Shown: piece after piece, positions 33,301 through 40,803 of the stretch
How positions within the stretch are numbered: position 1 is the stretch's first letter
Layout of the letters: each line of letters begins with the position of its first letter
Source of the DNA: Planctomyces sp.
GTDB taxonomy: Bacteria; Planctomycetota; Planctomycetia; Planctomycetales; Planctomycetaceae
Assembly (NCBI GenBank): GCA_005798445.1
Contig: SYJG01000191.1
Span: 1-41,655 of the forward strand
Direction of reading: 5' to 3'
DNA: 41,655 bases
Made by a program: the position numbers and the translations under genes
The notes under the pieces: model-generated
What the model saw: only the letters and a program-made list of their open reading frames with translations
Databases searched by the model: none
Told to the model about the DNA's origin: nothing

Positions 33301-33464
33301 CCGTTCCGAACCAACAGGTCGGCCAGCGGAGTCTGCTTTTCCAACAGCCAGGCGTTCATCGCCGCCAGCAAGCCTTCTTTGGAAATGAAGTCCAACTGCA
33401 ATGCCAGCAGACCGAAGAGCAGGTTCATGTCCGTGGCCGGTTTCGGAGAAGTCGAATCAGACAT
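30342..33464 (-). CDS. Transmembrane Ser/Thr protein kinase with PDZ domains and TPR-like tail
   Basis: The 1040-residue protein starts MSDSTS. An N-terminal helical section (1-135) precedes a kinase domain (about 143-440): glycine loop AEGGLGQVW, K173 in ALKVI, HRDLKPGN (280-287), and D300-W-G in place of DFG. A membrane helix spans about 464-484. The extracytoplasmic part has a coiled region, two PDZ-like modules (IADSPAAKSGLKVGDRLLQI and VDAVSAAEKAGIQTGDVLF) and a TPR-like end (YFAYRAIAYRELKVFQLALA). It likely senses something at the envelope and phosphorylates cytoplasmic targets. The FHA protein encoded 48 bases upstream on the same strand is a natural partner. DWG is common in planctomycete kinases (recalled). 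Confidence 0.93.
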   Translation of the reverse strand: MSDSTSPKPATDMNLLFGLLALQLDFISKEGLLAAMNAWLLEKQTPLADLLVRNGALSADRRLLLEALVREHLMQHGDDPQQSLASLSSVDAAKQQLGQLADPDLQASLAPLLSSPVLSLSSTQLRPAITPGIVEDAPANTERFRVLRYHAEGGLGQVWVAEDSELHREVALKVIQPKKAHEASHQTRFVLEAEITGGLEHPGIVPVYGLGHYADGRPFYAMKFIRGDSLKTAITAFHQRFADSAAFDPAAWNLELRKLLQRFLDVCNTVAYAHSRGVLHRDLKPGNVMIGKYGETLVVDWGLAKAVGERVADVTHPDEATLHPATSDSYETASGSAIGTPAYMPPEQAAGRLTELGPHSDVYSLGATLYHLLTNRPPFEGTTKEILDRVIAGGVVAPHERSRRVPLGLSAICVKAMQRQPSARYASPRELAQDVERWLADEAITARRDGPATHALRWIKRHSALASALTVAVITVAGIGAAFSVTRSREGALLRYFAETSFARAEERLSLRDFVEAARLVNLVEGQLKSRPDLVDLVGRAEELSKQADSLARMDQRLQDFRRFSESALRRESAGDTESLTEALEHFERALSLFGVFDHDEWQTIEPFIRVAPETQPALVEEIEYLKFKYFEHQHRGGCRGSLATGLGLQLYQPTAVPFRALRVQRIIADSPAAKSGLKVGDRLLQIAGRNGTEFKDVDEVREVLVGTPETTVELLIHRPGAMANEPMTLARSSEGRVGIGSQAISMFVVGRVDAVSAAEKAGIQTGDVLFDIDFLPAEGELHVGESSSWNFPYTSLFKRLRSGGRQRHLTLWRPLEQKWFSVDIDSTSTAGARSERVHHGILALMMRQEYGAFLFVLKNKPESLLKNLEIDDANQPLASALEQSFTRRDWPPEFVRQVADNVITHFESNKHLLRALELQAELKSSEAFVELNEHLRLHPRDGDATQLAILLLLKQQRWPQLIEVTTSALQQRPNSSTYFAYRAIAYRELKVFQLALADARKALALNPNSEDVPKLIVQLEEDLHQTPAAAPAKTGESAK

Positions 33465-33512
33465 GTTGTTTCTCGCGTTTTGAGAACGACGATCAAAGAC
33501 GAGGGGAATAGT

Positions 33513-33821
33513 TCATCGAGATTGGGCCGTCGCCGCTAGTTCGACGACGAAGCGACACGCACCGAAAGTCAGCTCGTCACCGGAACGCAGGACCGTTTCG
33601 TGAATCAGTTGGCCGTTGACTCGCGTGCCGTGGCGGCTGTCGAGATCACGCACAAAAAGCGTGTCCGCCAACCACGTCAACTCACAGTGGCGGCGAGACA
33701 CGCTCGGATGATTCACTCGCACTTCGCACCCGTATCGGCTGCGTCCCAGCACGACAAACTTCGACAGAACTTCCAGCGGAGCGGAACCATCCAGGGGAAC
33801 CAATCGAAAGAGACTTGTCAC
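33513..33821 (-). CDS. FHA-domain protein
   Basis: GTG 33821 gives 102 residues that are almost only one FHA domain: VVLGRSRYGCEVRVNHPSVS, then RRHCEL, DLDSRHGTRVNG and LRSGDELTFGACRF. The GRS, SxxH and NG residues needed for phosphothreonine binding are all there. It would bind a phosphorylated Thr, most simply on the kinase encoded next to it. It lies in a three-gene minus-strand operon: exported protein, FHA, kinase. Confidence 0.92.
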   Translation of the reverse strand: MTSLFRLVPLDGSAPLEVLSKFVVLGRSRYGCEVRVNHPSVSRRHCELTWLADTLFVRDLDSRHGTRVNGQLIHETVLRSGDELTFGACRFVVELAATAQSR

Positions 33822-33866
33822 GATGAGAGATCCTGTTTCATCAGTCGCATGGACTTGGCTGATCCG

Positions 33867-34925
33867 TTACCGCCCCGCAAGCTGCGCCCCGCCTCGAACG
33901 CTGGGGTCGAGTTCCACCAACGCCTGATGAATCCGCTGATAGGTCGTTCCCGTCCCTTCGGCGGACGGAGCGAATCGCAAATTGTTCAGCCGCATGTGTC
34001 GCACCAGATCGGCCGTGTTTTTGGGGCGATATGTCAGCAGGCTCTGCACGCGATCGCATTCGCCGGTGCTGGCCAGAGCCAGCGTTCGCCGCAGAGACTC
34101 ACAGAATTGCTTGGCGACTTTCCAGGCGGCGATGCCGTCGCGAGCGGTCCGCGAACAAGCAGTCCTTTGCAGCGAGGGAACCAATTGCAAAGCGGCTTGA
34201 TAATGCACCGTCGCCGATTGTCCGACCTTCGCGGCTTGATGTGCTTTGGAGATCGAGTACGAAATGTTGCGGCGAATGTCGGCCAACTCGGGGATCTGCA
34301 ACACCGACGGCCAAAGCACTTTGCCATTCTCGTCGATCGTTTCGGACAATGTCTCCGGCGACGCCCCTCGAACCGTTTGAAAGCGGACCATCGTCAGGTC
34401 CAGGTCTTTCAGAGCACCGCGCTGTGCCAACAACTCGACACGAGTTCCCAATCGCTCCCACAGAAAGTTCAGCGTTTGACCGCTGACAATGTTTTGTTCC
34501 GCCGGATTGTCTCGCAGCCGGACCAACGTTTTCGTTTCATTGCTGGATCGAGCATTGGCCAACCGTGTTTGTTCGTCTTGCTCGCGCTGTTGCTTTTCAA
34601 ATCGCCGAGTCTCCCGCACCAGCGACTTATTTTCGATCGCCATTGATGTCGCTGTCTGATGATCCTTCTCGTATTGGCCGGCTCCTTCGAGAAGCCTTCC
34701 CATGCCTTGAAGGTGCGCGCCTTGGCCTTCGTGGTATTGGCCCATTGATCGCAGCTCGGCGCTGCGCGCCGTATCCGCTCCGCCGAAATTGGTTCCCGGT
34801 GCCGCGATGATTGTGACGTTGCGGGGAACGAACTGCGCCGAGGCCGTCTGCACCGCCAACAGCGAGCAAACACTGGCCGTCACTGCTAACCGAACCTTGA
34901 ATTGTCGAGTAATGAGCGATTTCAT
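33867..34925 (-). CDS. Exported coiled-coil protein of unknown function
   Basis: ATG 34925 follows GAGGG by 7 bases. A much longer frame reaching 35738 is antisense to the sigma factor and is rejected. The 352-residue protein has a signal peptide ending ASAQ (about residue 31). Residues about 45-140 form a charged coiled coil (GQYEKDHQTATSMAIENKSL, FEKQQREQDEQTRLANA). The rest is helical, ending RIHQALVELDPS. I do not recognise the family. It is the first gene of the operon with FHA and kinase, so its product may be the extracytoplasmic part of that signalling system. Confidence 0.8.
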   Translation of the reverse strand: MKSLITRQFKVRLAVTASVCSLLAVQTASAQFVPRNVTIIAAPGTNFGGADTARSAELRSMGQYHEGQGAHLQGMGRLLEGAGQYEKDHQTATSMAIENKSLVRETRRFEKQQREQDEQTRLANARSSNETKTLVRLRDNPAEQNIVSGQTLNFLWERLGTRVELLAQRGALKDLDLTMVRFQTVRGASPETLSETIDENGKVLWPSVLQIPELADIRRNISYSISKAHQAAKVGQSATVHYQAALQLVPSLQRTACSRTARDGIAAWKVAKQFCESLRRTLALASTGECDRVQSLLTYRPKNTADLVRHMRLNNLRFAPSAEGTGTTYQRIHQALVELDPSVRGGAQLAGR

Positions 34926-35118
34926 GATCAAGCCCTCGTTTCTGGAGTTTTTGAAAGTGGTGTCAGCCGGCACCTTATGAACGTCCGGAGAACCAGGGTT
35001 TTGCGCGACGCGGCGCAAATTCTCAAAAAATTGCTGGGATGGACTCCGAAGCCACTGTCGCGAGTTGGTGGCAACGACTCGAAATCCCGATGATTGGGCC
35101 ACAGATTGACGTTTGCGC

Positions 35119-35195
35119 CTTCTCTGCGCTCTTCGCTCCTCTGCGGTATAAAAAACCTCTTGATTCACCGCAGAGAAGCGAAGAGCGCAGAGAAG
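35119..35195. repeat. 29-bp inverted repeat in the divergent sigma-factor promoter region
   Basis: Arms 35119-35147 and 35167-35195 are reverse complements over 29 bases with one mismatch (core CTCTGCGCTCTTCGCT). The loop is A+T-rich (TATAAAAAACC). It occupies the middle of the 345-base space 34926-35270 between two divergent genes; the rest of that space shows no gene. Confidence 0.92.
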
Positions 35196-35270
35196 ACAAT
35201 GTCTTGACCAGCGCAAAGATCCATCTGAGTTCCAATAATTCACACTGTCTGAAGCAACCGGAGCCTGTCG

Positions 35271-36539
35271 ATGGAGCCGCATCCCCCAAGCAGCGACGAG
35301 ACTTCCGCCACGCAGTGGTCCCTGATTGACGCCGTCGCCGCTGGCGACCGAGCGGCACTGAACACGTTCGTCGAACGCTACTTGCCGGCGTTCCGTAACT
35401 ACCTGATTCGCGTGTTGCGGGGAGACCGCGACGACTTGGACGATCTGTTGCAGCAATTCGTCCAAGAGAAACTGCTGGAGCAAAACTTGGCGGCCCAGGT
35501 GAATCGAGAAGTTGGCTTTCGAAGGTTCGTTTATCGCTCGCTCAAGAATTTCGTGATCGACCACTTCCGCACCAGGCAACGCCGAGAGGGAGGCAAGATC
35601 AGCCTCGACGACGAACACCACGAGCACTTGGCGGTCGAAGATTCCGACGCGGATGTGTTCGACCTGGCCTGGGCCGATTACGTCCTGCGTGAAGCGCTGC
35701 AACGGGTCCGCCGCGAGTGCCTGACCAAAGACCAGCACCGCATTTGGAACATCTTCGAATCGCGATTACTCCGTCCGTTGCGAGACAACGTCCCTCCCGC
35801 CAGCTACGAAGATTTGCAACGGCAATACGACTTTGATTCTCCCGTCCAAGCGGCGAATGCCTTGGAGACCGCCAAGCGAAAGCTGCGACTTCATCTGCAA
35901 ACCGTGATCGCCGAATACACCGGCCGAGATTCGGCCTCCATCGACAGCGAATTGGGAAGTCTGCGGAACGCGCTGGCTCATGCGGGCACTCGCCCGGCCG
36001 CTGCGACTCCGGACATTTCGTCGGATCATTTCTCGGCCGAGGAGAGTTTCTTGGGCAGTTCCGATGCCGCGCGACGCCTCACGCAAGCCTTGGACCTCGC
36101 CCAATTCGACAGCCCTTTGTGGCTGCCCGATGAGTCGGCTGAGATTCTGCGTGACGAACTGCAAAGCCGTCTCGAAGCCGCTTGTGACGACGCGGACTTC
36201 CTCCGATCGTTTCGCGAGAAAGCTCGATCGGCAGATTCGCTGCCGCCGAATCTGTCCACGCTGTTCTCGATGGACTCGCCGCCGTTGTGGCTCTTGGAAC
36301 TCGTCAAACGCTGGAGCAAGTCGCTGCTCCGCTCGACTCAGCCGCCAATTCCGAAGGAAGTGGCCTACGTCCTGCACTACGCCTGCATTTGTTCCGGAAT
36401 CCGCGCAGGATCACGCAGTGTCACTCGTTCTTCCGACACAGACCTGCTCAACAGCCTCAAGCTGCTGCTGAGTTATTCGTGGATTGAGTCTGAACTGCGG
36501 ACGCTGTTCGAGCAAACTCAGTCGCAGCTCAACCCGTAA
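35271..36539 (+). CDS. ECF-like sigma factor with long C-terminal extension
   Basis: ATG 35271 follows GGAG by about 7 bases. The 422-residue protein opens with a sigma-70 region 2-like domain (about 18-105): LNTFVERYLPAFRNYLIRVL, DDLDDLLQQFVQEKLLEQ, FRRFVYRSLKNFVIDHFR. A region 4-like helical part follows (about 135-215: LTKDQHRIWNIF, AANALETAKRKLRLHLQ). The last 200 residues are of unknown function and may sense a signal or a kinase. Planctomycetes often pair such sigma factors with Ser/Thr kinases, and a kinase gene follows on the same strand. Confidence 0.85.
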   Translation: MEPHPPSSDETSATQWSLIDAVAAGDRAALNTFVERYLPAFRNYLIRVLRGDRDDLDDLLQQFVQEKLLEQNLAAQVNREVGFRRFVYRSLKNFVIDHFRTRQRREGGKISLDDEHHEHLAVEDSDADVFDLAWADYVLREALQRVRRECLTKDQHRIWNIFESRLLRPLRDNVPPASYEDLQRQYDFDSPVQAANALETAKRKLRLHLQTVIAEYTGRDSASIDSELGSLRNALAHAGTRPAAATPDISSDHFSAEESFLGSSDAARRLTQALDLAQFDSPLWLPDESAEILRDELQSRLEAACDDADFLRSFREKARSADSLPPNLSTLFSMDSPPLWLLELVKRWSKSLLRSTQPPIPKEVAYVLHYACICSGIRAGSRSVTRSSDTDLLNSLKLLLSYSWIESELRTLFEQTQSQLNP

Positions 36540-36601
36540 CGCAGCCGGATTGTCACAGCAGGGCTGGCCAATGTTTCAAACTGGGCGTTTGGTATCAACG
36601 C

Positions 36602-36664
36602 ACTAGCACGACGCGCGAGCGAGTGGTTTTGCGGAAATACCACTCGCTTGCGCGTCGTGCTAGT
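36602..36664. repeat. 26-bp inverted repeat, GCACGACGCGCAAGCGAG family
   Basis: Arms 36602-36627 and 36639-36664 are reverse complements over 26 bases with one mismatch, around an 11-base loop. It lies 62 bases after the sigma-factor stop and upstream of the WD40 kinase, so transcription between the two may be attenuated here. Confidence 0.9.
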
Positions 36665-36815
36665 TTTGTCGCATCGTCACAACCGCCACAGAGCGGCAAA
36701 CTAGCCAGCCCTGATTGCCACAGCCTCGTCCTTGTCGTTGCTGGCAACGACGGGTATTTCTGTTTGTAGTTCTCGAATCGTCCGCTGGATCATCACCACT
36801 CGCCGAGTCATTCGC

Positions 36816-39800
36816 ATGCACCTGCGTTGCCCGCACTGCCACAATCCGATCGACGTGCTGAACGATCAGCCGTTGCATGACGTCTGCTGTCCGTCGTGCG
36901 GCAGTAGCTTCAGCCTCATCAGCGGCGCGACGACTCAGTCCTACAACGAAGCCGGCCGCACTCTGGGTCACTTTCAATTGATCGAGCAGCTTGGTGCCGG
37001 GCACTTCGGCACCGTCTGGAAAGCTCGCGACGTCGAACTCGACCGAGTGGTCGCGATCAAAATTCCGCGCAAGGATCAACTGACCGATACCGACACCGAG
37101 TTGTTCTTTCGCGAAGCGCGCGCCGCCGCGCAGTTGCGGCATCCAAACATCGTCAGCGTGCATGAGGTCGGCCGGGCCGACGACACAGTCTTCATCGCCA
37201 GCGACTACATCGAAGGCTGCAACCTGAAGGAGTGGCTCACCGGCCAAAAGCTGACGTTCCGTGAATCCGCCGAACTGTGCGTCACCATCGCCACCGCGCT
37301 GCATCACGCTCACGAGTTGGGCGTGACTCATCGCGACCTCAAGCCAGCCAACATCCTGATGCAGGTTGAGGACTTAGGGCAGAGGGGCGAGCGTACTGCC
37401 GCGTCTGCTTCCTCTCGCCCCTCACCCCTCACCCCTCGCCCCTATTTGACCGACTTCGGCCTAGCCAAGCGCGAATCGGGCGAGATCACGATGACAGTCG
37501 AAGGCCAAATCCTGGGGACGCCAGCCTACATGTCCCCCGAACAAGCCCGCGGCCACGGCCACCACGCTGACCGCCGCAGCGATATTTATTCGCTGGGCGT
37601 GATCCTGTTCGAACTCCTCACCGGCGAACTCCCCTTCCGCGGCGAGACCCGCATGTTGATCGTCCAAATCCTCAAGGACGAACCGCCGTCACCGCGCAAG
37701 CTCAACGCCCGCATCCCCCGCGACCTGGAAACGATCACGCTCAAGTGCCTCTCGAAAGACCCCGCCCGCCGCTACCCCACCGCCGCCGAAGTTGCCGCCG
37801 ACCTCCAACGCCACCTGCGCGGCGAACCGATTCTTGCGCGACCGATTAGTCAGGCGGAGCGATTGATCCGCTGGTGCCAACGGAATCCGACGCTGGCCGC
37901 GATGACGACGAGCATCGCGGTGCTGTTGATTATCGGCACAGTTGTTTCGACGTACTTTGCGATTCAAGCAAACAAGAAGGCCGACGACGCGACGCGAAAT
38001 CTCTATGTCGCACACATGAATTTAGCCAAAAGCGCCTGGGATGACGCTCGCGTCGGCACTGCAGTTGACCTTCTCAACCGTTATCGCGAATACGAACCTC
38101 GTGGCTTTGAATGGTTTTATCTTGATCGGCTCTGCCATAGTGATTTGCTGACGATCAACACCGGCTATGGTGGGAAGGTCGCGTTCAGTCCAGACGGCAC
38201 ACGACTGGTCTCGACAACACCCGCGTTATCTGTCTTTGACTCGGTCAGTGGCCATCCGATCCACACTTTCAAAGGACTCCCGGCTGGAGCCAACTGCGTT
38301 GCCTTCAGTCCGGACGGTAGGCGACTCGCCTCGGGCAGCAACGACAAAATCGTGACGCTCTGGGATATGGTCAGTGGGCAAAAACTTTGGAGCCGCAATG
38401 GACACGTCGACGGCATCAATGATGTGGCCTTCAGCCCCGACGGCAACCTGCTCGCTTCGGTCAGCCACGATCAGACGGTCAAGCTCTGGGATCCCAACAG
38501 TGGCCAAGAAATCGACACTCTCAATGGCCATACGAGCTTTGTCTGGAGTGTGGCGTTTAGTCCGGACGGCCAGCAGCTAGCTTCCGCAAGTGCCGATCAC
38601 ACTGTGAAACTTTGGGATGTACGAAGCCGTCAGGAGGTTCGAACTCTCAAAGGCCATTTGGACATGGTCAAAAACGTGGAGTTCAGTCCGAATGGCCGCC
38701 TTCTTGCGTCGGCAGGCGACGACGCGACGGTGAAGTTGTGGAATACAACCAGCGGTCAAGAGATAACGACTCTTCACGGTGGCGGATCGGTACAGAATGT
38801 CGATTTCAGTCCCGACGGACGGTCGCTCGCCGGAGCTTCCTTTGATCAATGTGTCGTGAAGTTATGGGATACCGCAACTGGCCGCGAGGTTTTGACGCGT
38901 AGAGGACATCGCAGCACTGTCAGAAGTGTCGCATTTAGTCCGGACGGCCGGCGGCTCGCCTCGGCTAGCGACGACAACACCGTCAAGCTTTGGGATGTGG
39001 TCGGCGATCAAGCCACTCAATCGGCCATTGGGCACTGGCATAATACGTATGTCGACGAGCTGAGCCCCGATAGTACCAAGCGTGCGCTCGACATCGGCGA
39101 CGGCAAAATAAGAATCATCGATGCGGAAAACGGTCGGGAACTGCAAGTGCTCAACGGGCACAAGCAGAGGGCATCGTACATGCGCATGTCTCTGTGCCGG
39201 GCTGGCCGTCGGCTGGCCGTCGTTTATGCTGACCAGACGGTAAAGATCTGGGATACGGTGAACGCTGGCGAGGCGGTGACTTTGGCCGCGCCTCCATATG
39301 CAAGGACCAACTTTGCGTTGAGTGCAGACGGCCGAAAGTGTGCGACTAACGACATGAATTGGGGCCGATCAACCGTGAAACTGTGGGATGCAGTGACTGG
39401 CCAAGAGTTGCGCACATTTACAGGACCACAAGACGCACAACCCCACGCGTTGGCTTTGACTACGGATGGTGGTCAACTCGCGGCAAGTTTCGATATGACC
39501 GTAAAAGTGTGGGATACGCGGCATGGCGGTGAACTGCGAACTCTCAAAGGACACAACATCGGAGTGAATCAGCTTGCGTTCAGTTCGGACGGTCGCCAAC
39601 TCGCTGCATCCGATGCGATCGATACTGTAACGCTATGGGATACAACGAACGGCCTCGAACTACAGACGATCAAACTCCCTCGATTTGGAGGAGTCACCGC
39701 GATGGATTTCACTGCTGACGGTCGCGAACTCATCTTGTCGAACCACGCTGAAGGGAATGCAATGTGGGTGGATGCCCGAAGGGATGACAGCTCTCGTCGC

Positions 39801-40301
39801 GAACGCGAAGCAATCGCGGTGGTGACGTTTCTCGACCGGTGGCCTTTGGGTGAGAAAGGCAAGACTGAGTGGTTGCAGACGGATGCGACGCTCTCCGACG
39901 ATGTCTGCAAACTGGCATTAGAACTCGTCCCGAGATTTCGTACGTCAAGGACGCCAGAGGATTATGCGATTGCGAGCAGACGGTTGGTGCGGATGCGGTA
40001 CGTCAACTCGTTCATGGATCGAGTGGCAATGCTTCAAGCTCAGGATGCGTTGCGATTGGCTCCGAACGACCTATCGCTGAAGTGCCTACTTGCAGTCGCG
40101 CAGTGGCGAACCGGGAAACTTGATGATTCGTTTGCCACCCTCGCTGCCGCGCTGGGAGATTCCGTTCCGGTGACGGAACGCGCCGCTCGCGTGGTTACGA
40201 TTCTCGAAAACATTTGTAGCGAGTTGGAACAAGACGAATGGACCTCCAACCCGGACGCCGCTTGTTGGCTGGAACAAGTCACCGAGCGATTGAACCGCTA
40301 G
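36816..40301 (+). CDS. Transmembrane Ser/Thr protein kinase with WD40 repeats
   Basis: ATG 36816 is chosen because it opens directly with a zinc ribbon (CPHC at 5-8 and CPSC at 25-28); an upstream ATG adds 28 residues with no family character. The 1161-residue protein has a kinase domain (about 52-335): LGAGHFGTVW, K82, HRDLKPAN (172-179) and DFG (213-215). Residues about 184-208 are an insertion between HRD and DFG, encoded by repeat-like DNA. A membrane helix lies near 362-382. About a dozen WD40 blades follow (FSPDGRRLASGSNDK, VKLWD), then a helical tail. It likely senses an extracytoplasmic partner through the propeller. The end is probably truncated by a frameshift, as the next reading frame carries a tail typical of the family. 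Confidence 0.92.
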   Translation: MHLRCPHCHNPIDVLNDQPLHDVCCPSCGSSFSLISGATTQSYNEAGRTLGHFQLIEQLGAGHFGTVWKARDVELDRVVAIKIPRKDQLTDTDTELFFREARAAAQLRHPNIVSVHEVGRADDTVFIASDYIEGCNLKEWLTGQKLTFRESAELCVTIATALHHAHELGVTHRDLKPANILMQVEDLGQRGERTAASASSRPSPLTPRPYLTDFGLAKRESGEITMTVEGQILGTPAYMSPEQARGHGHHADRRSDIYSLGVILFELLTGELPFRGETRMLIVQILKDEPPSPRKLNARIPRDLETITLKCLSKDPARRYPTAAEVAADLQRHLRGEPILARPISQAERLIRWCQRNPTLAAMTTSIAVLLIIGTVVSTYFAIQANKKADDATRNLYVAHMNLAKSAWDDARVGTAVDLLNRYREYEPRGFEWFYLDRLCHSDLLTINTGYGGKVAFSPDGTRLVSTTPALSVFDSVSGHPIHTFKGLPAGANCVAFSPDGRRLASGSNDKIVTLWDMVSGQKLWSRNGHVDGINDVAFSPDGNLLASVSHDQTVKLWDPNSGQEIDTLNGHTSFVWSVAFSPDGQQLASASADHTVKLWDVRSRQEVRTLKGHLDMVKNVEFSPNGRLLASAGDDATVKLWNTTSGQEITTLHGGGSVQNVDFSPDGRSLAGASFDQCVVKLWDTATGREVLTRRGHRSTVRSVAFSPDGRRLASASDDNTVKLWDVVGDQATQSAIGHWHNTYVDELSPDSTKRALDIGDGKIRIIDAENGRELQVLNGHKQRASYMRMSLCRAGRRLAVVYADQTVKIWDTVNAGEAVTLAAPPYARTNFALSADGRKCATNDMNWGRSTVKLWDAVTGQELRTFTGPQDAQPHALALTTDGGQLAASFDMTVKVWDTRHGGELRTLKGHNIGVNQLAFSSDGRQLAASDAIDTVTLWDTTNGLELQTIKLPRFGGVTAMDFTADGRELILSNHAEGNAMWVDARRDDSSRREREAIAVVTFLDRWPLGEKGKTEWLQTDATLSDDVCKLALELVPRFRTSRTPEDYAIASRRLVRMRYVNSFMDRVAMLQAQDALRLAPNDLSLKCLLAVAQWRTGKLDDSFATLAAALGDSVPVTERAARVVTILENICSELEQDEWTSNPDAACWLEQVTERLNR
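37382..37433. repeat. Small repeat insertion inside the kinase domain
   Basis: GAGGGGCGAG (37382-37391) and CTCGCCCCTC (37424-37433) are perfect inverted repeats, followed by further ACCCCTC units up to 37442. The stretch is in frame and encodes GERTAASASSRPSPLTPRP between the HRD and DFG motifs of the kinase. It looks like an intergenic repeat that entered the gene. Confidence 0.6.
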
Positions 40302-40470
40302 GCCGTGGACACCGGAACTGCGTGCGGAGCGTGAGGCGTTGAATCTGATCCGCTGGCTACGTGACCAAGGGAGAGACCCGGTCGAATGGCTCGACGCCAT
40401 CGCGGCGGACCAGACCATCACCGAGCCAGTCCGCCAACGCGCCCTGCAATTCGCTCGCGAGTGGAAGTAG
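40294..40470 (+). pseudogene. C-terminal tail relic of a kinase-family protein, +1 frame to the WD40 kinase
   Basis: The frame +1 to the WD40 kinase has no stop from 40294 to TAG 40468-40470 and encodes PWTPELRAEREALNLIRWL, then DQGRDPVEWLDAIAADQTI and QRALQFAREWK. It overlaps the kinase stop. It is either the true end of the kinase gene, lost by a one-base shift near 40290, or the remnant of a neighbouring paralogue. A second decayed copy is at 41217-41351. Confidence 0.7.
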
Positions 40471-40503
40471 TGTAGCCCGCTCTCGCCGAGAGCGGGCTAC
40501 ACT
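40469..40503. repeat. Perfect 16-bp palindrome starting on the stop codon of the tail relic
   Basis: AGTGTAGCCCGCTCTC (40469-40484) and its exact complement (40488-40503) enclose a 3-base loop. The first two bases belong to the TAG stop of the relic. It may act as a terminator, although no T-run follows. Confidence 0.9.
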
Positions 40504-40569
40504 TGCGGTGGACTCAGTTCATAGAATCGCCGCCGTGCAATGTCTGACGCGAACCGAGGAACATCCACC

Positions 40570-40803
40570 ATGCCGCAAACAGTCGCGATCCAAGTCAAGA
40601 TGCCTGATGATCTGGCGGAGTTTCGATTGCCGCCGGGAGTCAATGCGCGCTTGCAAGAACTGCTGGATAAACAGGATTCCGGCAAGCGGCTCACGGCGGC
40701 GGAACGCTTGGAAGCGGAAGGGTTGGTCAATCTCGCGGAGTTTCTGACGCTGCTGCGTCTGCGTTCGGAACGTCTCGGTAACGTCAGGACGAAACAGCGA
40801 TGA
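40570..40803 (+). CDS. Small protein paired with an HNH nuclease
   Basis: ATG 40570 follows CGAGGA by 9 bases, while a start 30 bases upstream has no such site. The 77-residue product (MPQTVAIQVKMPDDLAEFRL ... ARLQELLDKQDSGKRLTAAERLEAEGLV ... LRLRSERL) is mostly helical and charged. I recall such proteins as common partners upstream of small HNH proteins in cyanobacteria and planctomycetes. The stop overlaps the HNH start (ATGA), so the two are translationally coupled, an arrangement like that of toxin-antitoxin pairs. Its function is not established. Confidence 0.8.
   Translation: MPQTVAIQVKMPDDLAEFRLPPGVNARLQELLDKQDSGKRLTAAERLEAEGLVNLAEFLTLLRLRSERLGNVRTKQR

Noticed and set aside
34926-35738. 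Long N-terminal extension of the exported protein on the minus strand
   Set aside because: It runs antisense to the sigma factor and through a 29-bp inverted repeat. ATG 34925 has a good ribosome-binding site and a signal peptide.
38160-39780. Tandem DNA repeats in the WD40 region
   Set aside because: They are diverged protein blades of the propeller, not recent nucleotide duplications.
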